A DNA stretch of 50,391 bases from Chitinophagaceae bacterium (GCA_014379965.1 JACMKU010000209.1:1-50391), one strand, 5' to 3'; shown: positions 1-8,415, numbered from the stretch's first letter. Notes: generated by a model not told the origin, from the letters alone. Numbers and translations are program-made.

Positions 1-792
1 CATCCCGACAACGCGCACACCTGGCAGGATCACGGTGAGACCAGCACCATGATAACGGAGTGGATGCTTTTTATCTTCGAACACGAGTTTGTCTTCCGAT
101 TGGGGGGTTCCTATCTTGTGATAGAATACTTTGTGAAACTCGTTCGCCTTACTGAGCTTTGTTTTCTCATCGGGTTTATCATAACCACTGTAGTAAAAAC
201 CTTCATCGCCATTCCAATTTGCTCCTCCGAATTTCGTCCACTCGACTTTGTCAGACACTAATTTTTTCGTTGCCGTCTCCATCACGAAAATGTCTTGCCA
301 GTCGCTACCCGCGATGGCGACCGAATACGCGACGTATTTGCTGTTCTTGCTGAAGCTGAGGCTGCCTAACGCGGCGATGCCATCTTTATTCAGGGTATTC
401 GGGTCGAGAAATACTTCTGGTTCTCCGTCGAGCCCTTTCTGGCGGTAAAGGACGGATTGATTCTGGAGGCCGTCATTCTTGTAGTAATAATAATATTCTG
501 CTTTCTTATATGGTGATGAGTAGCGGGGATAGTTCCAAAGTAATGCGAGTCTTTTTTTTATCCGCTCGCGATACGGAATAGTTGCCAGGTAATCGAAGGT
601 TACTGAATTCTGTTCTTTAACCCACTCCTTAGTATTCTCGCTATTGTCGTCCTCGAGCCATTGATATGGATCGGTGATGGTAGTTCCATGGTAGTCGGTG
701 ACGACTTCTTTCTTGTGGGTCTCGGGGTATTTTAGCTGGGCATTTGCTATCATAGGGAGGGAAAGGGTTAAGAACCAGGTTATTCTTTTCAT
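1..792 (-). CDS. Prolyl oligopeptidase family serine peptidase (S9A), N-terminal part only
   Basis: The minus-strand frame stays open for 264 codons from the ATG at 790-792 to the window edge, so the C-terminal half is missing. A signal peptide of about 18 residues (start MKRITWFLTL, cleavage near ANAQ) implies export. After it come the features of the S9A N-terminus: YPET, then DPYQWLEDDNSENTKEWV, which is the typical beginning of the family, then the first blades of the beta-propeller (for example YVAYSVAIAGSDW and VSDKVEWTKFGG). S9A enzymes cleave short peptides after proline. The catalytic Ser, Asp and His lie in the missing part, so activity cannot be judged. The gene is divergent from pfkA, with palindrome 1 between them. 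Confidence 0.88.
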   Translation of the reverse strand, partial: MKRITWFLTLSLPMIANAQLKYPETHKKEVVTDYHGTTITDPYQWLEDDNSENTKEWVKEQNSVTFDYLATIPYRERIKKRLALLWNYPRYSSPYKKAEYYYYYKNDGLQNQSVLYRQKGLDGEPEVFLDPNTLNKDGIAALGSLSFSKNSKYVAYSVAIAGSDWQDIFVMETATKKLVSDKVEWTKFGGANWNGDEGFYYSGYDKPDEKTKLSKANEFHKVFYHKIGTPQSEDKLVFEDKKHPLRYHGAGLTVILPGVRVVGM

Positions 793-845
793 ATGCATCT
801 TTTTGTATCGATAAAGTTAGGAGATTGTGGTGGGAAAACATGATT

Positions 846-955
846 GTGAGTGGTCAATGGTGAATGGTGAGTGGCTTAACTATGTATGAAACTTTTTAGA
901 CATTTCGAATCAAATACTCCATTGACCACTCACAACTCACCACTCACCCTTTTTT
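846..955. repeat. Palindromic word array 1 (GTGAGTG family), divergent junction
   Basis: Left arm 846-874 is built from 7-base words (GTGAGTG, GTCAATG, GTGAATG). Right arm 919-947 is made of their complements. The loop (875-918) is 44 bases and the right arm is followed by a T-run (950-955). It looks like a terminator but sits between two divergent genes, where none is needed. The surrounding 793-1143 gap holds otherwise only the pfkA promoter region. Confidence 0.8.
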
Positions 956-1062
956 GATCATAATGGGCTGTATTTTCCTCTCAATGGCCATGTGCTAACA
1001 CCTATTCGTGCCAATATGCGCAGATAATGTGTATCATAAACACACAATCAAAAACAAAATCT

Positions 1063-1070
1063 TATTTTTG
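1063..1070 (+). promoter_or_regulatory. Candidate -7 box of pfkA
   Basis: TATTTTTG matches the Bacteroidota -7 consensus TAnnTTTG exactly and lies 73 bases before the pfkA ATG. I see no clear TTTG at the -33 position, so the assignment is tentative. Confidence 0.35.
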
Positions 1071-1143
1071 AAACTCCGGTACTGTTTCTATGATTGCTGC
1101 TTATCTTAATCATTTTATTACAAACGGTTATTGGAAATAATTA

Positions 1144-2127
1144 ATGGCAAAAAAAGTTACTAAGATTGGAGTTCTTACGTCAGGAGGTGATTCGCCGGGT
1201 ATGAATGCAGCCATCAGGGCTGTTGTACGTACAGGACTTTATCATGGTCTGGAAGTCCACGGCATCATGCGTGGTTACCAGGGCCTGATCGAAGATGATA
1301 TTTCAAAAATGGAAGGGCGTTCGGTCGCCAACATTATCCAGCGCGGTGGAACCATACTCAAGACCGCGAGATGCAAGGAATTCTATGAAGCGCCCGGTCG
1401 AAAGAGAGCATATGAAGTGCTGAAGAAACGCGGCATCAATGGGCTCGTCATCATCGGAGGCGATGGCTCCTTCCGCGGAGCCGTTAAATTCAGCCAGGAA
1501 TTCGACATCCCCTGCGTAGGTATCGCCGGTACGATCGACAAGGATATCCACGGCAGCGACTATACCATTGGATTCGACACAGCAGTTAATACTGCCATCG
1601 GCGCCATCGACAAGATCAGAGATACCATGGATGCGCACGACCGCATCTTCATCATCGAGGTCATGGGTCGTGATGCTGGATACATCGCCTTACATAGCGG
1701 TATTGCCACCGGCGCCGAGAACATCCTCATTCCCGAGCGTAAGACAAATATGAATGATATCATTCTCTCACTTCAGGAGAAAGAACGTCGGAAGAAACTC
1801 GTTAACCTGATTGTCGTGGCAGAAGGTGATGAGTTTGGCGGCGCTAACGAGGTTCAGAAAGTATTACAGGAAAACCTCCCTAAGGCAGAGATCAGGGTTG
1901 CCATACTCGGTCACATACAACGAGGAGGATCCCCCACCGGAATCGACAGGCTCATCGCTAGTAGAATGGGTTATCATGCTGTCGAGTGCCTCATGGAAGG
2001 AAGACACAATGTCTTTGTCGGCATTCTTAACAACAGGATGCACTATATACCCCTTGAAAAAGCTGTGAAGAATAAAGCAAATATCAGCGAGGAGTGGATG
2101 AAGATCGTGAAGATCCTGGCTTCGTAG
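1144..2127 (+). CDS. pfkA: ATP-dependent 6-phosphofructokinase
   Basis: Phosphorylates fructose 6-phosphate to fructose 1,6-bisphosphate, the committed step of glycolysis, in the cytoplasm. The 327 residues have the normal length of the bacterial group A enzyme. Visible motifs: GGDSPGMN (14-21), GGDGS (105-109), GTIDKD (129-134) with the catalytic aspartate, TIGFDTA (141-147) and MGRDAG (174-179). The glycines in GGDGS and GTID favour ATP over pyrophosphate as donor. One oddity: the usual GTIDND motif reads GTIDKD, so Lys133 replaces a strongly conserved Asn next to the catalytic Asp. The gene is followed after 63 bases by pyk, so the two probably form one glycolytic unit. Confidence 0.96.
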   Translation: MAKKVTKIGVLTSGGDSPGMNAAIRAVVRTGLYHGLEVHGIMRGYQGLIEDDISKMEGRSVANIIQRGGTILKTARCKEFYEAPGRKRAYEVLKKRGINGLVIIGGDGSFRGAVKFSQEFDIPCVGIAGTIDKDIHGSDYTIGFDTAVNTAIGAIDKIRDTMDAHDRIFIIEVMGRDAGYIALHSGIATGAENILIPERKTNMNDIILSLQEKERRKKLVNLIVVAEGDEFGGANEVQKVLQENLPKAEIRVAILGHIQRGGSPTGIDRLIASRMGYHAVECLMEGRHNVFVGILNNRMHYIPLEKAVKNKANISEEWMKIVKILAS

Positions 2128-2190
2128 TTAGCCAATGTGCTCCTGCCATCTGAAAGAAACCAATAACCAATCAATCGAAACAACCTAATT

Positions 2191-3681
2191 ATGGCGAAGA
2201 AGGCTGAAAAGTATTACCACAAAGAGATGGATAAAGATGCTGGTCTGCAGCACACGAACCATCGCACTAAAATAGTTGCCACTGTTGGCCCCGCTTGCGA
2301 CACGTACGAAAAACTTCTTGAACTGGTCCAGGCTGGTGTGAATGTATTCCGTCTGAATTTTTCTCATGGTGCACATGAAGACAAGTCCAAGATCATCGAA
2401 CACATTCGTAAGATCAACAAGACCCAACCTTACAACATCGCTATCCTTGGTGACCTCCAGGGCCCCAAATTGCGTGTAGGCGAAATCATCAACAACGCGT
2501 TACCGATCATTCCCGGTGATATCCTCACCTTTACAAATGAGAAATTGGTTGGAACGAAGGAGAGGATCTATGTATCGTATCCTGACCTGCACAACGACGT
2601 AATACCCGGCAATATCATCATGATCGATGATGGCAAGTTGGAAGTGAAGGTCCAGAAGATCCTTCCCAATAACGACGTACAGGTAGTAGTAACGATGGGA
2701 GGAATACTCTCGTCGAAGAAAGGGATCAACCTTCCCGACACACAGATTTCACTTCCGGCTCTGACAGATAAAGACCTTGTAGATCTTGACTTCATCATTG
2801 AACAGAAACTGGACTGGGTCGCATTGTCATTTGTACGAAAGGTGGCCGACATTACACAGTTACGCGGCATCCTAGACAAGCACAAGAGCAAGACAAAGAT
2901 CATTGCCAAGATAGAGAAACCAGAAGCGCTCACGAACATACGCGATATCATCATAGAATCAGATGGGATCATGGTAGCTCGTGGTGACCTGGGTGTAGAG
3001 CTGCCAATTGAAAAGGTTCCACTCATTCAAAAACAACTTATCCGTAAATGCCTTCACCGTGCCAAGCCCGTGATCGTGGCGACACAGATGATGGAAAGTA
3101 TGATTGACCGGATCAAGCCAAACCGTAGCGAGATTACTGATGTGGCCAATGCGGTACTCGAAGGCGCTGATGCTGTAATGCTAAGTGGCGAGACTGCGAC
3201 AGGTCTCCACCCAGCACTTGTTGTACAGACGATGTGCAAGATCATTGAAGAAGTTGAGAAGACAGATTATCGCTATAACCTGGAAGAGGTGTTGCAACCG
3301 CAGGCTCACTCCCCTTCTTTCCTAAGTGACGCCATCTGTTATAATGCGTGCAACCTGGCGAAGGATTGTAATGCTGATGCACTCCTGGGAATGACGGAAA
3401 GCGGTTATACCGGATTTATGCTAAGCAGTTATCGACCCAAGTCGCCTCTCTACATTTTTACTAAGGAAAGATCACTTGTCAACCAGCTTAGCCTTAGCTG
3501 GGGAGTTCGTGCATTCTATTACGATGAGGAAGACAGCCTCGATGATATCTTCTTCGACCAGATCACGATCCTTAAAGAAAGAGGATTTGTCAAGGGTGGT
3601 GATATTGTAGTAAGCACGGGTAGCACGCCGGTACATCTGCACTTGCCGACGAATGTACTCAAGATTACGAAGGTTGAATAG
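2191..3681 (+). CDS. pyk: Pyruvate kinase
   Basis: Converts phosphoenolpyruvate and ADP to pyruvate and ATP. The 496 residues cover the whole enzyme. The barrel starts at RTKIVATVGP (25-34); LNFSHG (55-60) follows; the B domain is about 93-190; IAKIEKPE (238-245) contains the catalytic lysine; MVARGDLG (261-268) binds metal; LSGETA (331-336) is diagnostic; the C-terminal allosteric domain begins near 365. A charged extension of about 24 residues precedes the barrel. The ATG at 2191 is kept because this extension is in frame and the nearest later Met (residue 13) also lies in it. Palindrome 2 begins directly at the stop codon. Confidence 0.96.
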   Translation: MAKKAEKYYHKEMDKDAGLQHTNHRTKIVATVGPACDTYEKLLELVQAGVNVFRLNFSHGAHEDKSKIIEHIRKINKTQPYNIAILGDLQGPKLRVGEIINNALPIIPGDILTFTNEKLVGTKERIYVSYPDLHNDVIPGNIIMIDDGKLEVKVQKILPNNDVQVVVTMGGILSSKKGINLPDTQISLPALTDKDLVDLDFIIEQKLDWVALSFVRKVADITQLRGILDKHKSKTKIIAKIEKPEALTNIRDIIIESDGIMVARGDLGVELPIEKVPLIQKQLIRKCLHRAKPVIVATQMMESMIDRIKPNRSEITDVANAVLEGADAVMLSGETATGLHPALVVQTMCKIIEEVEKTDYRYNLEEVLQPQAHSPSFLSDAICYNACNLAKDCNADALLGMTESGYTGFMLSSYRPKSPLYIFTKERSLVNQLSLSWGVRAFYYDEEDSLDDIFFDQITILKERGFVKGGDIVVSTGSTPVHLHLPTNVLKITKVE

Positions 3682-3826
3682 CGAATAGTGAGTGGTGAGT
3701 GGTCAATGGTCAGTGGGGTGAATAGGGAGTGGTGAATGGTGAGTAGCCTCTACAAGGCCCACTATACCTAGCAAAGGGACAATTCTATAAACGGTGTCCA
3801 CTCACCATTGACTATTCACTTCTCAC
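3681..3826. repeat. Palindromic word array 2 (GTGAGTG family), convergent junction
   Basis: Left arm about 3683-3746 contains words such as GTGAGTGGTCAATGG. Right arm 3798-3826 contains the complements. The loop is about 51 bases. It fills the space between the pyk stop and the stop of the opposite gene: the TGA of the DUF1761 gene (3823-3825) is part of the right arm. A two-way transcription terminator is a plausible function here. Confidence 0.8.
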
Positions 3827-4248
3827 GCCCGCCACATCACCAAAATGATCGCCGCTACCAGGTGCCCGGCAACATGATACCCGCAGTCGATAAAGTACAG
3901 CGCAAGAGGCCTGCTCTCATAGATGAAGGAGATTGCAACTGCAGTCGTTGCGAAGCAGATTCCCGTAAGCGCTCCAAGCCTTAACGCCGATCCAAGAATG
4001 AATAAATCCATTCGTACGACCAGGATGGCGAGCGCGATACAGGTGATGAGAATAAGGACAAACGATGCTACCATCATTCCCGCAAAACCCTTGCTCTTGT
4101 CGGTAGAATTCATATTCAATCCAACGAGACTCGCCCACTTGGGAGCAAATAGAAGTTTAGAATACCATATCGCACCAAGCGCGAAATAGGCGATGGCAGC
4201 TACTAATACGGCCAGCCAGTTGATGTCGGTAAAAAGCGTTGTGTTCAT
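3823..4248 (-). CDS. DUF1761 family membrane protein
   Basis: A small integral membrane protein of about 141 residues. It starts MNTTLFTDINWLAVLVA and has four hydrophobic segments, the first ending in GAIWYSKLLFAPKW, which is the recognisable signature of DUF1761. Function unknown. An upstream in-frame Met 17 codons earlier gives an unlikely N-terminus (MQLTGKWLIF), so I place the start at the ATG at 4246-4248. It lies downstream of the DUF1080 gene on the same strand and may be read from it. Its stop codon lies inside palindrome 2. Confidence 0.75.
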   Translation of the reverse strand: MNTTLFTDINWLAVLVAAIAYFALGAIWYSKLLFAPKWASLVGLNMNSTDKSKGFAGMMVASFVLILITCIALAILVVRMDLFILGSALRLGALTGICFATTAVAISFIYESRPLALYFIDCGYHVAGHLVAAIILVMWRA

Positions 4249-4336
4249 AACAGTTGGTTTAGGTACTAGAAAAATAAGCCATTTCCCCGTTAATTGCAAC
4301 GTTGAAATGGCTCATGAGTGATCGTAGCTTGTAAGC

Positions 4337-5116
4337 TTAGAGTCTCTTTATGCGTATGTTTCGATAAGTAACAAGGTTATCATGATCCTGCAGGCATATC
4401 TTACCACTCTTATAGGTGCCGAAGTCCTTCCATTCCTTAAATTTGCTTCCTGCGACCATCTTCTTCCAATTATCATCCCACATAGTAGTTGCCACAACCT
4501 TTTCACCATTCAGGTAAAACTCGAGCTGACCATTCATTGATTTGATTTCAGCAAGATTCCATTCGCCAACTGGCTTAACGGTTTCCCTTGTGCAAGAGAT
4601 GAGATCATATAGGTCACCCGCCCTATGCTTAGTAATTTTTCCATCGGCATGACCATCATTATCCAGTATTTGCATCTCAGGTCCCGTCTCATATGGCCTT
4701 TTATATTTCACAGTATCCTCGTTTACGTAAAACATGACTCCGCTGTTGCCTCTTGATGAGATCTTCCACTCCAGCTTAAGATGGAAATTTTCAAAATCCT
4801 CATTCGAAACGATGTCGCCCCCGCCGGCAATCTTGCCATCACTGGATTTTGCCGAGGTATCGAGCCATAACATCCCATCAGATATTTTCCATGCCGAACC
4901 AACAGGTCCACCCCCGTATTTGTGCCATCCACTCGAACTCTGTCCGTCAAACAGAGCTTGCCAACCATCAGTCTTCTCTGCATCGGTAAGTACAGCCACA
5001 GTTGTCTCGGTTTTAGTAGTTAAGGTAGTATCGGTCTCTGTTGATTTAGTATCACCGTCATTATTGCAGGCGACGAACGCGAATATGCTCGCTATAGTTG
5101 TCAATCGTTTTAACAT
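4337..5116 (-). CDS. DUF1080 lipoprotein (3-keto-disaccharide hydrolase domain)
   Basis: A 259-residue lipoprotein. The signal peptide ends in FAFVAC with the lipidated cysteine at residue 17, followed by a Thr/Asp-rich linker. The rest is one DUF1080 (PF06439) domain, a jelly roll related to concanavalin-like lectins, with typical stretches DGWQALFDGQSSSGWHKYGG, LKLEWKISSRGNSGVMFYV, GPEMQILDNDGHAD, GEWNLAEI and YRNIRIKRL at the end. Members of this family cleave 3-keto-glycosides. It starts 5 bases after the cytochrome c gene on the same strand. With the Gfo/Idh, GMC and isomerase genes nearby this fits a periplasmic 3-keto-sugar pathway. The domain assignment is firm; the substrate is inferred. 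Confidence 0.88.
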   Translation of the reverse strand: MLKRLTTIASIFAFVACNNDGDTKSTETDTTLTTKTETTVAVLTDAEKTDGWQALFDGQSSSGWHKYGGGPVGSAWKISDGMLWLDTSAKSSDGKIAGGGDIVSNEDFENFHLKLEWKISSRGNSGVMFYVNEDTVKYKRPYETGPEMQILDNDGHADGKITKHRAGDLYDLISCTRETVKPVGEWNLAEIKSMNGQLEFYLNGEKVVATTMWDDNWKKMVAGSKFKEWKDFGTYKSGKICLQDHDNLVTYRNIRIKRL

Positions 5117-5121
5117 CAGGA

Positions 5122-5526
5122 TTAATTTTTAAGTAGTAAAATGTATTTCACCATTGCCTTAGCATCGTCTTCTGAGAGTTGTGGGTGCGGTGTCATTGGC
5201 ACTTCACCCCAGACCCCGCTTCCACCCTTGATAATCTTCCCTGCGAGGTGACCTACGATCGTATCCGTCATGCCGGCATATTTATTCGCAACCTCCCTGT
5301 AAGTAGGGCCCTGTATCCGCTCGTCCACCTTATGACAGGTTAGGCAGTCACTTGTCGCCACGAGTTGCAGGCCTTTCTGGTAATCGGGATTTTGACTATT
5401 GTCGACTGCAGCGGGTGCCGTCTTCTCGTCGGCGACATTATTATCTTTTCCTATGCTCTTACTGTCATCGTTATTGCAGGCCATGACTGCAGCAAATATG
5501 CAAGCGAGGGTAATAAGTTTTTTCAT
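5122..5526 (-). CDS. Class I cytochrome c lipoprotein
   Basis: A 134-residue electron carrier with a lipoprotein signal (FAAVMAC, Cys17), so probably anchored in an envelope membrane facing the periplasm. After a linker of about 30 residues comes one cytochrome c domain: heme attachment CLTCH (61-65), GPTYREVANKY in the middle and VPMTPHPQLSEDD, where Met111 is the likely second heme ligand. It resembles the stand-alone c-type domains paired with dehydrogenases. It lies between the isomerase-like gene (24 bases) and the DUF1080 gene (5 bases). I infer that it takes electrons from the GMC dehydrogenase at 10925-12604. Confidence 0.88.
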   Translation of the reverse strand: MKKLITLACIFAAVMACNNDDSKSIGKDNNVADEKTAPAAVDNSQNPDYQKGLQLVATSDCLTCHKVDERIQGPTYREVANKYAGMTDTIVGHLAGKIIKGGSGVWGEVPMTPHPQLSEDDAKAMVKYILLLKN

Positions 5527-5550
5527 TTGGCTGTTGTTAAGTTGAATAAA

Positions 5551-6606
5551 TTATTTTAATCCGAGCACCGTCCTGTTAAAATTATCATCTGTTTGAGTTC
5601 CGGCAAAATCGTCGAACGCTTTTTCGGTGACACGGATTATATTTCTCTGGATGAATTCCGCTCCTTCCCTCGCACCATCTTCAGGATGTTTGAGGCAGCA
5701 CTCCCATTCCATCACCGCCCATCCTTTGTAGTCATACTGCGTCAACTTGCTAAAGATCGTCTTGAAATCTACCTGTCCGTCCCCGGGTGACCGATATCTC
5801 CCCGCCCTGTTCAACCAACTCTGGTATCCACCGAATGTTCCCTGCCGTCCCGTCGGGTTAAATTCCGCATCCTTTACATGGAATGCCCTGATGCGTTCAT
5901 GATAAATATCTATATATTGAATATAATCGAGCTGTTGCAAAACGAAGTGTGACGGGTCATAAAGCAGGCAGGCTCTCGGATGGTTATTAACTTTCTCCAG
6001 AAACATCTCGTAAGTAACGCCGTCGAACAGATCCTCACCGGGATGTATCTCATAACAGACATCCACCCCACACTCATCGAAATAATTGAGGATAGGCATC
6101 CATCTCCTTGCGAGTTCTTTGAAGCCTTCCTCTACAAGGCCCTCTGGTCGCTGCGGCCATGGATGAAAAGTATGCCATAGCAACGATCCGCTGAAGGTGG
6201 GATGTGCCGTAAGTCCCATATGCTGGGAAGCCTTGGCGCCATACTTCAATTGTTGCACAGCCCATTCCGTTCTACCAACGGGATTACCTCGTAAGTCCGA
6301 AGGAGCGAAGCCATCGAAAAGCGAATCATAAGCAGGGTGAACAGCGACGAGTTGTCCCTGCAAGTGAGTTGACAGTTCAGATATCTCGAGTCCGCATTCG
6401 TTGACTATGCCCTTTATTTCGTCGGCGTAGGTCTTACTCTCCGCGGCCCTCTGGAGGTCGATACAGCGGCTATCCCACGTGGGGATCTGCACGGCCTTGA
6501 AGCCGAGTGCTTCCGCCCATAAGCAAATGGAGCGGAGGTTGTTGAAGGGAGCTTTATCTGCCAGGAATTGTGCGAGGAAAATTCCGGGTCCTTTGATAGT
6601 AGTCAT
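5551..6606 (-). CDS. Sugar phosphate isomerase/epimerase-like TIM barrel protein
   Basis: A cytoplasmic TIM barrel of the xylose-isomerase-like superfamily (PF01261), about 351 residues with no signal peptide. Probable metal ligands: Glu in CYEIHPGEDLFDG, Asp in LLYDPSHFVLQQ, His in RAFHVKDAEFN and Glu in WAVMEWECC. Such proteins isomerise, epimerise or dehydrate sugars and polyols. I use the ATG at 6604-6606; a TTG four codons upstream lies within the palindrome 3 repeat and would encode MRET from repeat sequence. It precedes the cytochrome c and DUF1080 genes and probably acts on the same sugar derivative. Exact substrate unknown. Confidence 0.85.
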   Translation of the reverse strand: MTTIKGPGIFLAQFLADKAPFNNLRSICLWAEALGFKAVQIPTWDSRCIDLQRAAESKTYADEIKGIVNECGLEISELSTHLQGQLVAVHPAYDSLFDGFAPSDLRGNPVGRTEWAVQQLKYGAKASQHMGLTAHPTFSGSLLWHTFHPWPQRPEGLVEEGFKELARRWMPILNYFDECGVDVCYEIHPGEDLFDGVTYEMFLEKVNNHPRACLLYDPSHFVLQQLDYIQYIDIYHERIRAFHVKDAEFNPTGRQGTFGGYQSWLNRAGRYRSPGDGQVDFKTIFSKLTQYDYKGWAVMEWECCLKHPEDGAREGAEFIQRNIIRVTEKAFDDFAGTQTDDNFNRTVLGLK

Positions 6607-6607
6607 G

Positions 6608-7231
6608 GTTTCACGCAAAGGCGCAGAGGCGCCGGTTTAATTTTTTTTGTTTCACGCAAAGACGCAAAGTTTCGCAAAGACGCCAAGAATACATTTCGGT
6701 GTCGACTATAAATTATTGACTATTCGTCTAATTCCATTTTTAATATATGATACATTGAAATTGATTAGTAGGCCAAGTTTCAGTCCCGTAATTCTCAAAT
6801 ATGTCAATAGTTGTTTATGATGAACATCTTCTATTCCTTCAACTGATTTGAGTTCAATAATAACTTTATCGGCTAAAATAAGGTCAGGTATAAATCCGAT
6901 ACCCATGTCTCTCCCTTCGTGATAAATTCTTATCCCAGTCTGCCTAACATAAGGAAGGTTGGTCTTCTCCCATTCAAAACAGAATATCGTTTCATAAACG
7001 CTTTCAAACAACCCAGGACCGTATTGATCATGAATTTTAAAACAAATGTCTATCGCTGCCGTCGCAATTTCATTCTCCGTCATCTTCATATCTGGCGAAA
7101 CCCTTTGCCGTCCGAAAAATTACCGACCTACTGAAATTCCACAAGGTGAAATAAAACTAATTCTACAGCATTTTCCCCTTTGCGTCTTGGCGAGACTTTG
7201 CGCCTTTGCGTGAAACCTTTGCGTGAAACCC
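6608..7231. repeat. Palindromic word array 3 (CGCAAAG family) enclosing a GxxExxY gene
   Basis: Left arm 6608-6687 consists of words such as TTCACGCAAAG, ACGCAAAG and TTTCGCAAAG, interrupted by a T-run. Right arm 7177-7230 is the inverse (CTTTGCGTCTTGG, ACTTTGCG, CCTTTGCGTGAAA). Instead of a short loop the arms enclose about 490 bases holding the GxxExxY gene. The element fills the whole gap between the Gfo/Idh stop (13 bases away) and the start codon of the next gene (1 base away), so it looks inserted into an operon. Confidence 0.85.
6706..7089 (-). CDS. GxxExxY protein, PD-(D/E)XK nuclease-like
   Basis: A 127-residue cytoplasmic protein of the GxxExxY family (TIGR04256; PDDEXK_3). The name-giving motif is GLFESVY (26-32). 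The nuclease-type core follows: Asp69 in FIPDL, then Glu79 and Lys81 in IIELK, and the downstream helix HHKQLLTYL (90-98). The family is assigned to the PD-(D/E)XK nuclease superfamily but its job is unknown, and genomes often hold several copies. It starts at the ATG at 7087-7089. It sits alone between the two arms of palindrome 3 inside an otherwise sugar-related gene block, which suggests it is cargo of that element and not part of the pathway. Confidence 0.9.
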   Translation of the reverse strand: MKMTENEIATAAIDICFKIHDQYGPGLFESVYETIFCFEWEKTNLPYVRQTGIRIYHEGRDMGIGFIPDLILADKVIIELKSVEGIEDVHHKQLLTYLRITGLKLGLLINFNVSYIKNGIRRIVNNL

Positions 7232-7243
7232 ATGCGGGATACC

Positions 7244-8401
7244 CTACACCTCAAACTCCGTCCACTTCTTATCACTCTTCCCACCCTTCACCACATTTTC
7301 AATAAACGCCATCCCCCTTATCCCCTCATCAACTCCTGGAAAATCGAGCCACTCTGGTTTCGGCTGTTCATTATTTATCCTTGCCCGTACTGTCAATACG
7401 AAATTGCGATAATGATTGGCGAATGCCTCGAGGTAACCTTCGGGGTGGCCGGCGGGCGTACGACAATTATGCTTCGCAAATGATCCAAGGTAGCCAGCAC
7501 CCCCGCGATAAATTTCTGTTGGCTTGTTCAGCCATTTTACCAATAAGGAATTCGCATCCTCCTGCTTCCATTCCAGTCCGCCTGTTTCGCCGTAAACGCG
7601 GATCTTTACATTGTTCTCTTCGCCCGCAGCGACCTGTGTAGCCATCAACACACCCGTGGCACCATTGTCGAATTTCAGGAAAACGGCGCCATCATCGTCG
7701 AGCATTCGCCCTTCTACCATTATGTTGAGATCGGCACATATCTTAGCTACCTTCAGACCCGTGACATATTCCGCCATGTTGAAAGCGTGCGTTCCTATAT
7801 CTCCCATCGCTCCAGCAGCCCCGCTCCTTTTGGGATCGGTGCGCCACGCTGCCTGTTTATTACTGCCTTCGATAAATTGACTGAGCCATCCCTGGGGATA
7901 CTCGGCATAAACTTTTCTGATCTTGCCAAACATACCGGAGCGAATCATTTCTTTCGCCTGTTTGATCATGGGATAACCCGTATAAGTATGTGTAAGCAGG
8001 AGAGTCATACCGGTTTCATCTACTTTCTCCTTTAGACTTTTCGCTTCTTCAAGGGAGAAGGTAATTGGCTTCTCAATGGCTACATGAAAACCTTTCTCAA
8101 GAGCCATGATGGCCGGAGCATAGTGAACGAAGTTGGGAGTAACGATGCTGACGAAGTCGATTCGTTTTTCAGCAGGCATTGCAGCCTCTTTCTCGAGCAT
8201 GACCTTATAGTCGGTATAGATGCGATCTTTATCGAGGAATAGGTCGGTTCCTGATTCTATAGCTATCTCGGGGTTAATACTTAATGCCCCTGCCACCAGC
8301 TCGACCTGGCCATCCATATTCAACGCGATTCGATGTATGGCACCAATGAAAGCATCCTTGCCACCACCTATCATTCCCATCCTTAATTTACGACCCTGCA
8401 T
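7244..8401 (-). CDS. Gfo/Idh/MocA family oxidoreductase
   Basis: A 385-residue NAD(P)-dependent sugar oxidoreductase. The Rossmann domain begins RMGMIGGGKDAFIG (dinucleotide loop), and EKP (110-112) is the family motif with the catalytic lysine. The C-terminal domain includes the LLTHTYTGYP strand-helix region, then GAAGAMGDIGTHAFN with the likely catalytic Asp and His. No signal peptide, so probably cytoplasmic. It heads the minus-strand block (isomerase, cytochrome c, DUF1080), from which palindrome 3 separates it. Relatives oxidise or reduce C3 of hexoses in 3-keto-glycoside pathways. A second in-frame Met (residue 8) is an alternative start. A LacI-like palindrome lies just upstream. Confidence 0.9.
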   Translation of the reverse strand: MQGRKLRMGMIGGGKDAFIGAIHRIALNMDGQVELVAGALSINPEIAIESGTDLFLDKDRIYTDYKVMLEKEAAMPAEKRIDFVSIVTPNFVHYAPAIMALEKGFHVAIEKPITFSLEEAKSLKEKVDETGMTLLLTHTYTGYPMIKQAKEMIRSGMFGKIRKVYAEYPQGWLSQFIEGSNKQAAWRTDPKRSGAAGAMGDIGTHAFNMAEYVTGLKVAKICADLNIMVEGRMLDDDGAVFLKFDNGATGVLMATQVAAGEENNVKIRVYGETGGLEWKQEDANSLLVKWLNKPTEIYRGGAGYLGSFAKHNCRTPAGHPEGYLEAFANHYRNFVLTVRARINNEQPKPEWLDFPGVDEGIRGMAFIENVVKGGKSDKKWTEFEV

Positions 8402-8415
8402 TGCAAACGTTTGAA
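8402..8415. promoter_or_regulatory. Candidate LacI-type operator between divergent sugar operons
   Basis: The perfect 10-base palindrome CAAACGTTTG (8404-8413), with flanking T and A, resembles the core of LacI/GalR-family operators. It lies immediately upstream of the Gfo/Idh start, in the 131-base gap shared with the divergent MFS transporter gene. No LacI-type regulator gene is present in the window. The rest of the gap shows no certain promoter. Confidence 0.3.

Noticed and set aside
948..955. Terminator for the region after palindrome 1 because of its T-run
   Set aside because: No gene reads toward it: both neighbours are transcribed away from this region, so it is listed only as part of the repeat.
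1303..1638. Long open frames antisense to pfkA and other genes
   Set aside because: They mirror the codon structure of strongly conserved genes on the opposite strand and show no family features.
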